Positions 57,785 to 64,000 of a DNA stretch of 64,000 bases are shown piece after piece; position 1 is the stretch's first letter; each line of letters starts with the position of its first letter. The position numbers were made by a program, and so were the translations under genes. The notes below the pieces were generated by a model. That model did not search any database. It worked only from the letters and a program-made list of their open reading frames with translations, and was not told where the DNA came from. This DNA comes from Oscillospiraceae bacterium (GTDB lineage Bacteria > Bacillota > Clostridia > Oscillospirales > Oscillospiraceae): NCBI GenBank assembly GCA_902774015.1, contig CACYHB010000007.1:24902-88901 (forward strand), written 5' to 3'.

Positions 57785-58534
57785 ATGATAAATCAGCTGA
57801 TACACTCAGCGGTCGATGCAGGGCTGGGGCAGTTTTTCTACAATCTGTTCTTTGCGCTGGGTTTTGTTGTGATCATCATTTACACTGCGATCAACTGTAA
57901 GAATTACGGCATTGGCCGTGGGAAAGCCCTGCTGTTTTCATTTTGTGTATATACCGTTACGGTTCTTTGGATGTTCTTCCTTTTTTGGATGGAGAGCGGG
58001 TTCAAGAACTGGGGCGGCAACAATATCGTCCGGATCTTTATCTGGGTCCCGGTAGCGGCGTACCCATTCTGCAAATGGATGAAGATCGACTGGGGCAAAG
58101 CATGTGAGTTTCTGGCTCCCTGCCCTGCCATGGTACAGGGGATCTCACATTATGGATGCATCTTCCATGGCTGCTGCCATGGCTATCCCTGGAAATACGG
58201 GATCTGGAACCCCGCCCTTGATTACAACACATTTCCCGTCCAGCCGGTGGAAGCCTGCGTGGCTGTCGCTGTGGTGATTTATGTGCTGATTCGGCAAAAA
58301 AAGAAAAACTATACCGCAGACGGTTTGACATATCCGATCATGCTCATGTTGTTCGGCTATTCCCGCTTCCTGCTGGAATTTGCCAGAGACAACGATAAGC
58401 TGTTCCTCGGCATCTCTGACCTCGCGATCCACGCTCTGGTGATGGCCGTTGTCGGTACGATCTGGTACATCACCGTGAAGGATATCAACTCCCGCAAGAA
58501 AAAAACCGCTCCCCGCCGAACTCGGAAGGCGTAA
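57785..58534 (+). CDS. Lgt-family (prolipoprotein diacylglyceryl transferase-like) membrane protein
   Basis: 249 residues, six to seven membrane helices. GISHYGCIFHGCCHGYPW and FPVQPVEA align with the Lgt signature region GRIGCFxxGCCYG and xPxQLYE, and YSRFLLEFARDND with the late Arg/Glu block. The conserved Arg of GRIGC is His here (SHYGC), so standard diacylglyceryl transfer may be lost or altered. It is probably not the housekeeping lgt. It stands directly before a giant secreted protein (27 nt), so it may modify or anchor it. GAAGGAG upstream. Confidence 0.8.
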   Translation: MINQLIHSAVDAGLGQFFYNLFFALGFVVIIIYTAINCKNYGIGRGKALLFSFCVYTVTVLWMFFLFWMESGFKNWGGNNIVRIFIWVPVAAYPFCKWMKIDWGKACEFLAPCPAMVQGISHYGCIFHGCCHGYPWKYGIWNPALDYNTFPVQPVEACVAVAVVIYVLIRQKKKNYTADGLTYPIMLMLFGYSRFLLEFARDNDKLFLGISDLAIHALVMAVVGTIWYITVKDINSRKKKTAPRRTRKA

Positions 58535-58561
58535 GCGGGGAACGGAAAAGGAGAAAACAAA

Positions 58562-61500
58562 ATGGTTAAGGAAGTATTAAAGCGGCTCTTGTCCTTTGCC
58601 CTTGTCCTTGTCATGCTCGTCGGCTTCTTGCCTGCAGGTACGGCCTATGCGGAGGATCTTACGTTGAACATTCAAGGGCTAAGTGCCTCGTATGATGGAG
58701 GAACTTGGAGTACAGAGGGAACAACAATTCATGGCAGTGCTACGACTACTAGTACGACAAGTTGTGGGACTACTACTTACACTCAGCAGACCGGAACTTT
58801 GACGCTGACAAACAGTTCCGGCGAAACGAGAGTTTTATCATATGAGTATAGTTGGGATGGAAAAGGCAATGTTACACGTAACCCTGATAACAGCACGGTT
58901 TCTTTGGAGGCCAACGAATCGGTTTCTATACAGATAGCTTCGAATTCTTCTGAGACTGATACAACATCAGTAACTCTTAGCAATATAAGTTTTACTCCCC
59001 CTCAAAATGTTGATGTAACCTTTCTAACTCCGACCGGAGGCAGTTATACAGTAGATTCCGAGACGATTGCTACTACTACAGTGAAAACGAAGCTTTCGTC
59101 GGAATTTTTCGCTGTTAAAGCCATGCCAGATGGAAATCATGATTTCTTTGCTTGGAAAACAGCAATAGGCGGTACGGAAAAGTACCTTTCGTATTCTGCG
59201 GAAACGACGCTGTCCTTTGCTCAACCGCAGGAGGTCATTCCTGTTTTTATCCCTAAGGGGACTGCGTTATTCCAAAATGGTGCGGAACAGTTTTTTGATT
59301 TGAACCTTGCAACCTCTGCCCCTGGCAATTTGATAGTTTTAGTAAAATCAGGCTCAATACCCACTGGAAACTATACGATCCCCAAGGGGAAGACGCTTCT
59401 GATCCCCATGGATGCGGCGAATACATCGTATACAGGCGAGCCGGAAGTTGTGTATGGTTCCCATACGACGCCGAGCGCGTACCGTACCCTGACCATGGCC
59501 AGCGGCGCCAACATCACCGTTAAGAGCGGCGGCGCGATCTCTCTGCCGTCCAAGCTCAGCGCATCCGGGCAGATGGGTGGATGGAACGGTACGCCCACCG
59601 GGCCGGACGGGCGCATCAACATGCAGAGCGGCAGCAAGATCACGCTGGAAAACGGTGCGAATCTATACTGCTGGGGTTATATCTACGGCTCCGGCGCGGT
59701 GGAGGCCAAGAGCGGCTCCACCGTCTATGAGGCTTTCCAGATCAAGGACTGGCGCGGCGGTAGCGCAACGAGCAACTGCTACAAATACACCTTTATTCTG
59801 AGCCAGTATTACGTGCAGAATATCGAAGTCCCGCTGACGCTTGACGCAGGCGCTGTGGAGAAGCTGTATTCCTCTGCCAACGCCTCCAGCAGCGCTTACC
59901 CGATGGGAGCGACCTTTGCCGGCTCCGGCGGCCTCTTCAACGTCAGCAGCGGGCATATCGTCAAGGACTATATCGAGGGCACGGACCGCCTGCAGATCGA
60001 CGTCTACGGCAATGCTTCCATCACGCCGATGACGCTCACCGGCCTCCCGCTCATTGGCAGCATTTCTACCGACAGCTATGAGCTTCCCATCAACAGCAAT
60101 ATCACGATCAACATTCACAGCGACACCACCTCAGTGACGCAGGATATCAAGCTCCTGCCGAGCGTCGAGGTGAACGTCGACAGCGGCGCTGCGCTGAAGA
60201 TCAACAGCGGTAAAAAGGTCTATGTCTATGATAACGATGACTGGGGCAACTTCACCGGCGGCGCACGTTTGTATGTGATCGGCTATTCTGTGGCCAACGG
60301 CACAACAGCAAAACGCACCGCGGCCGGCCTGACCGACGCAAAGATCGACGTCAACGGTACGGTCAATGTCAACGGTTCGCTGTTCACGTCAAATAATAAG
60401 GCCAATATCACAAGCAGTGCGAAAACCGGCACGATCGTGTATGCGGCTGCACCCGCTGCTTCCGCGAGCATCGACGAGATGGCGAATAACAGCACACAGA
60501 CCCCTGTTTCGTTTACTGCCGCAAATCTGAAGAACGGGAATACCCTAATTCCCTATACCGGCACTGCCGGCGCGGCGGCAAACACGAACTTTGTCTACTG
60601 TAATGACACCGGTCACAACTGGTGGGAGTACAGCAAGCCGACGGTCACCTTCCAGCCCAACGGCGGTACCGGCAGCATGGCGGCACAGACTGTTTCCCGC
60701 GGGGATGCTCTCAACGCCAACGCGTTTACCCAGTTCGGATATGTCTTCAAGAACTGGAACACGAAGGAAGACGGAACCGGTGTCGCATTTATTGACCAGG
60801 CGCCTGCCCACTTCCCGGCTGTCAATCCGGAGCTCTTCGCCCAGTGGGAGGAATCCAACGAGATCACAATTGCATTTGACCCCAACGCGGAAGATGCTGA
60901 CGGTTCCATCGAGCCGTTCGTGCCCGATGCGGAGCATCCGACGCTTCCCGGCAACCTCGGCGAGAATGCGCCGATCAAGCGGCCGGGCTACGTGTTCATG
61001 GGATGGAATACCGCGGCTGACGGCAGCGGCACGTCCTATGCCGACGGCGCCAATGTCTTCGACGAGGGAGAATCCCAGATCACCGAGTCCACCACCCTCT
61101 ACGCCCAGTGGGGTTACCGCCTGACCTTTGACCCCAATGTCCCCGAAGGCGTGGACGTCACGCCGGAAGCGATCGACCCCATCGACACCAAAATCGGGGA
61201 TCCGGCGCCGGAGTTTCCTGCCGGCTATGCCCGCGAGGACGGCTATGCCTTCGTCGGCTGGATCTACGAGGATGAGGCCGGCAATACTGACATTGGCGAG
61301 AATGGACCTTACATGATGCCGGCAGGTTACACGTTTGACGGAGACCTGGATGGTCATTATGTCAATACCGGTTTTTACGCCAAGTGGGCGCCAGAGGTAA
61401 CGCTGAACTATAATTACGGTGCGGATTCCCAGGAAACGCAGCCTGAGGATAGCATCCTGCCCGCGCTGAAGGTTGAGGAGAACGAACTGGCGCTGAACGA

Positions 61501-64000
61501 TCTGCCCGAGAACCCGACGCGTGATAACTACACGTTCGACGGCTGGTATGCCAATGCCGACGGCACCGGCGAGGCGGTTTCCGATCTCTCTGCGATCGAA
61601 GCGCCGACCACCCTCTATGCCAAGTGGACGCCGAGCCATGTTCACACCTGGGGCGAGCCTTCCTACGAGTGGAACGCTGACAACAGCAGTGTGACGGCGA
61701 CGCGCGTCTGCGCTGACGACGCGAGCCACGTTGAGACCGAGACCGTCTCGACGACCTCCGAAGTCACGAAGCCCGCGACCTGCGAGGCGAAGGGTGAGAC
61801 GACCTACACGGCGACCTTCGAGAATACCGCCTTTGTTGCTCAGACGAAGACGGTCGAGAACGTCGACGCCCTGGGTCACGACTGGAGCGAGTGGACGGTA
61901 ACGACTGCAGCCACCTGCTCTGTACCGGGCGTTGAGACGCGTACCTGCTCACGCTGCGGCGAGACCGAGACGCGTGCTGTGCCCGTGATCGCGCATATTC
62001 CCGGCGAGGCAGTCCGCGAGAACGAAGTTGCTGCGACCTGCACTGCGGCCGGCAGCTACGACGAAGTCGTGTACTGCACTGTTTGCCATGAAGAACTGAG
62101 CCGCGAGAAGAAGACGATCGAGAAGCTCGCGCATACGCCCGGCGAGGCAGTCCGCGAGAACGAAGTTGCTGCGACTTGCACTGCGGCGGGCAGCTACGAC
62201 GAAGTCGTGTACTGCACTGTCTGCAACGAAGAACTGAGCCGCACGGCGAAGACGATCGAGAAGCTCGCGCATACGCCCGGCGAGGCGGTCCGCGAGAACG
62301 AAGTTGCTGCGACCTGCTCGGCGGAGGGCAGCTACGACGAAGTCGTGTACTGCACCGTCTGCCACGAAGAACTTAGCCGCACGGCGAAGACGATCGAGAA
62401 GCTCGCGCATACGCCCGGCGAGGCAGTCCGCGAGAACGAAGTTGCTGCGACTTGCACTGCGGCCGGCAGCTACGACGAGGTCGTGTACTGCTCCGTCTGC
62501 CATGCAGAGCTGAGCCGCGATAAGAAGACAATCGATGCACTTGGGCACGATTTTGGTGAGTGGACTGTAACGACCGCAGCGACCTGCACGGAGGCGGGCG
62601 TTGAGACGCGTACCTGCTCACGCTGCGACGCGACAGAGACGCGACCTGTGGATGCTCTTGGCCACGAGCTGGTTCATCATGATGCTCAGGCAGCGACCTG
62701 CACGGAGATCGGCTGGAACGAATACGACACTTGCTCTCGCTGCGACTACACGACGTATGTAGAGATCCCTGCGACTGGCCATACTCCTGCTGAGGCAGTG
62801 ATCGAGAACGAAGTTGCTGCGACCTGCACTGCGGCGGGCAGCTACGACGAAGTCGTGTACTGCTCCGTCTGCCATGCAGAGCTGAGCCGCGAGGCGAAGA
62901 CGATCGAGAAGCTCGCGCATACGCCCGGCGAGGCGGTCCGCGAGAACGAAGTTGCTGCAACCTGCACTGCGGCCGGCAGCTACGACGAAGTCGTGTACTG
63001 CTCCGTCTGCCATGCAGAACTGAGCCGCGAGACGAAGACGATCGAGAAGCTCGCGCATACGCCCGGCGAGGCGGTTCGTGAGAACGAAGTAGCAGCGACC
63101 TGCACTGCGGCCGGCAGCTACGACGAAGTCGTGTACTGCTCCGTCTGTGGTGCAGAACTGAGCCGCGAGACGAAGACGATCGAGAAGCTCGCGCATACGC
63201 CCGGCGAGGCGGTCCGCGAGAACGAAGTTGCTGCGACCTGCACTGCGGCCGGCAGCTACGACGAGGTCGTATACTGCTCCATCTGCCACGAAGAACTTAG
63301 CCGTACGGCGAAGACGATCGAGAAGCTCGCGCACACGCCCGGCGAGGCAGTCCGCGAGAACGAAGTTCCTGCAACTTGCTCTAAGGAAGGCAGCTACGAC
63401 GAAGTCGTGTACTGCTCCGTCTGTGGTGCAGAACTGAGCCGCGAGACTAAGACGATCGAAGCGCTTGGCCACGACCTGGTGCATCATGATGCTCAGGCTG
63501 CGACCTGCACGGAGATCGGCTGGAACGCTTACGACACGTGCACTCGCTGCGACTACACGACATACGAAGAGATCGCTGCGACTGGCCATACTCCTGCTGA
63601 GGCAGTTCGTGAGAACGAAGTTGCTGCGACCTGCACTTCGGCCGGCAGCTACGACGAAGTCGTGTACTGCTCCGTCTGCCACGAGGAACTGGGCCGCGAT
63701 AAGAAGACAATCGAAGCGCTTGGTCATGACTTTGGTGAGTGGGCGGTAACGACCGCAGCGACCTGCACGGAGGCGGGCGTTGAGACACGTACCTGCTCAC
63801 GCTGCGACGCGACAGAGACGCGTCCTGTGGAAGCGCTTGGCCACGATCTGGTTCATCATGATGCGAAGGCAGCGACCTGCACGGAGAGCGGCTGGAACGA
63901 ATACGACACTTGCTCTCGCTGCGACTACACGACGTATGTAGAGATTCCGGCGACTGGCCATACTCCTGCTGAGGCAGTGGAAGAGAACCGCGTTGAGGCG
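58562..64000 (+). CDS. Giant secreted repeat protein, 3' end outside window
   Basis: Open from the ATG at 58562 (AAAAGGAG upstream) to the last base, at least 1813 residues. Signal peptide (LLSFALVLVMLVGFLPAG, cleavage near AYA at residue 28). Residues 30-265 are an AT-rich, Ser/Thr-rich beta region. Residues 270-680 form a parallel-beta/adhesin-like region with repeated small motifs (SGGAISLPSKL, SGSKITLENGANL). Residues 690-1020 carry Listeria-Bacteroides (Flg_new/InlB-type) repeats such as VTFQPNGGTGSMAAQ and GYVFMGWNTAADGSG. From about 1025 onward, Cys-containing ATCTAAGSYDEVVYC repeats run to the window edge. Probably a surface adhesin; an anchor, if present, lies downstream. Confidence 0.85.
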   Translation, partial: MVKEVLKRLLSFALVLVMLVGFLPAGTAYAEDLTLNIQGLSASYDGGTWSTEGTTIHGSATTTSTTSCGTTTYTQQTGTLTLTNSSGETRVLSYEYSWDGKGNVTRNPDNSTVSLEANESVSIQIASNSSETDTTSVTLSNISFTPPQNVDVTFLTPTGGSYTVDSETIATTTVKTKLSSEFFAVKAMPDGNHDFFAWKTAIGGTEKYLSYSAETTLSFAQPQEVIPVFIPKGTALFQNGAEQFFDLNLATSAPGNLIVLVKSGSIPTGNYTIPKGKTLLIPMDAANTSYTGEPEVVYGSHTTPSAYRTLTMASGANITVKSGGAISLPSKLSASGQMGGWNGTPTGPDGRINMQSGSKITLENGANLYCWGYIYGSGAVEAKSGSTVYEAFQIKDWRGGSATSNCYKYTFILSQYYVQNIEVPLTLDAGAVEKLYSSANASSSAYPMGATFAGSGGLFNVSSGHIVKDYIEGTDRLQIDVYGNASITPMTLTGLPLIGSISTDSYELPINSNITINIHSDTTSVTQDIKLLPSVEVNVDSGAALKINSGKKVYVYDNDDWGNFTGGARLYVIGYSVANGTTAKRTAAGLTDAKIDVNGTVNVNGSLFTSNNKANITSSAKTGTIVYAAAPAASASIDEMANNSTQTPVSFTAANLKNGNTLIPYTGTAGAAANTNFVYCNDTGHNWWEYSKPTVTFQPNGGTGSMAAQTVSRGDALNANAFTQFGYVFKNWNTKEDGTGVAFIDQAPAHFPAVNPELFAQWEESNEITIAFDPNAEDADGSIEPFVPDAEHPTLPGNLGENAPIKRPGYVFMGWNTAADGSGTSYADGANVFDEGESQITESTTLYAQWGYRLTFDPNVPEGVDVTPEAIDPIDTKIGDPAPEFPAGYAREDGYAFVGWIYEDEAGNTDIGENGPYMMPAGYTFDGDLDGHYVNTGFYAKWAPEVTLNYNYGADSQETQPEDSILPALKVEENELALNDLPENPTRDNYTFDGWYANADGTGEAVSDLSAIEAPTTLYAKWTPSHVHTWGEPSYEWNADNSSVTATRVCADDASHVETETVSTTSEVTKPATCEAKGETTYTATFENTAFVAQTKTVENVDALGHDWSEWTVTTAATCSVPGVETRTCSRCGETETRAVPVIAHIPGEAVRENEVAATCTAAGSYDEVVYCTVCHEELSREKKTIEKLAHTPGEAVRENEVAATCTAAGSYDEVVYCTVCNEELSRTAKTIEKLAHTPGEAVRENEVAATCSAEGSYDEVVYCTVCHEELSRTAKTIEKLAHTPGEAVRENEVAATCTAAGSYDEVVYCSVCHAELSRDKKTIDALGHDFGEWTVTTAATCTEAGVETRTCSRCDATETRPVDALGHELVHHDAQAATCTEIGWNEYDTCSRCDYTTYVEIPATGHTPAEAVIENEVAATCTAAGSYDEVVYCSVCHAELSREAKTIEKLAHTPGEAVRENEVAATCTAAGSYDEVVYCSVCHAELSRETKTIEKLAHTPGEAVRENEVAATCTAAGSYDEVVYCSVCGAELSRETKTIEKLAHTPGEAVRENEVAATCTAAGSYDEVVYCSICHEELSRTAKTIEKLAHTPGEAVRENEVPATCSKEGSYDEVVYCSVCGAELSRETKTIEALGHDLVHHDAQAATCTEIGWNAYDTCTRCDYTTYEEIAATGHTPAEAVRENEVAATCTSAGSYDEVVYCSVCHEELGRDKKTIEALGHDFGEWAVTTAATCTEAGVETRTCSRCDATETRPVEALGHDLVHHDAKAATCTESGWNEYDTCSRCDYTTYVEIPATGHTPAEAVEENRVEA
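61991..64000 (+). repeat. Array of 138-bp (46-residue) Cys-rich repeats
   Basis: Type A units (HTPGEAVRENEVAATC... YCxxC ... KTIEKLA) start at 61991, 62129, 62267, 62405, 62915, 63053, 63191 and 63329, exactly 138 bp apart within runs. Related variants (AEAVIENEV, AEAVRENEV, AEAVEENRV) occur near 62777, 63587 and 63956, and shorter units (GEWTVTTAATCTEAGVETRT; HHDAQAATCTEIGWNEYDTC) separate the runs. DNA identity between units is very high, so copy number is probably unstable. Confidence 0.9.

Noticed and set aside
61991-64000. Regularly spaced repeats that could be mistaken for a CRISPR array
   Set aside because: The 138-bp units are fully coding in one continuous frame, too long for CRISPR repeats, and have no spacer-like variable segments.

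Overview
The window comes from a moderately GC-rich, monoderm bacterium, most likely a gut Clostridia member (Oscillospiraceae-like). The evidence is CpsB/BY-kinase/LCP capsule control, a class B sortase, PglC-type sugar transferases, LicD, Shine-Dalgarno-rich starts and consensus sigma-A promoters. There is no rRNA or tRNA gene to place it more precisely, so the taxonomy is inferred. Almost everything encoded here builds, decorates, exports or is displayed on the cell surface.

Layout. (1) 1-745: end of a BY-kinase. (2) 917-2955, minus strand: a nucleotidyltransferase-like protein and a metallophosphoesterase, with a Fur-like box at the start codon. (3) 3399-19336: polysaccharide locus 1, one direction, mostly overlapping genes: a phosphoglycosyl transferase; a four-gene set (PLP decarboxylase, ATP-grasp ligase, DegT-like PLP enzyme, FemAB-like acyltransferase) that looks able to make and attach an amino-acid-like decoration; glycosyltransferases; a Wzy-like polymerase; a GT-C-like membrane protein; an LtaS-like sulfatase-fold enzyme; and a Wzx-type flippase. 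(4) 19409-27716: an unusual peptide locus. Two short proteins (A and B) share a 25-residue leader, lie convergently inside 110-bp inverted repeats, and sit next to a tyrosine recombinase. Beside them are a radical SAM/SPASM enzyme, a PqqD-like protein, an HPrK-like kinase, a nucleotidyltransferase-S26 peptidase fusion and an ABC exporter. A third relative (C) lies at 33596-34018. (5) 27731-33552: CpsB phosphatase, an Ig-like membrane protein, two BY-kinases and an LCP enzyme. (6) 34391-36649: a tiny sortase substrate, a class B sortase and a second LCP enzyme. (7) 36869-42370: two glycosyltransferases, a lipoprotein esterase, and a phasin-like/AarF pair. (8) 42442-45902: a Cys-rich small protein behind a palindromic operator, then two phage-tail-like genes (collagen-like fibre and phosphoesterase with an Ig domain). 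(9) 46059-46942: a serine recombinase whose 3' end overlaps one of two inverted 26-bp crossover sites flanking a 238-bp segment that holds a promoter and a terminator. (10) 47070-52375: polysaccharide locus 2 (sugar transferase, GT2, LicD, two GTs, a lipoprotein), which the invertible promoter would drive in its other orientation. (11) 52444-64000: two very large secreted repeat proteins around an Lgt-like membrane protein; the second runs off the window.

How it fits together. Sugar transferases start lipid-linked glycans, GTs and LicD extend or decorate them, Wzx/Wzy export and polymerise them, BY-kinases and CpsB set chain length and activity, and LCP enzymes attach products to peptidoglycan. 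Two recombinase systems could make surface output heterogeneous: the serine-recombinase switch in front of locus 2, and the inverted leader cassette that could exchange the bodies of two leader-bearing proteins. The peptide locus (leader-bearing substrates, radical SAM, PqqD, HPrK, NTase-S26 fusion, ABC exporter) is the best candidate for an undescribed system. Its function is inferred from gene content only.
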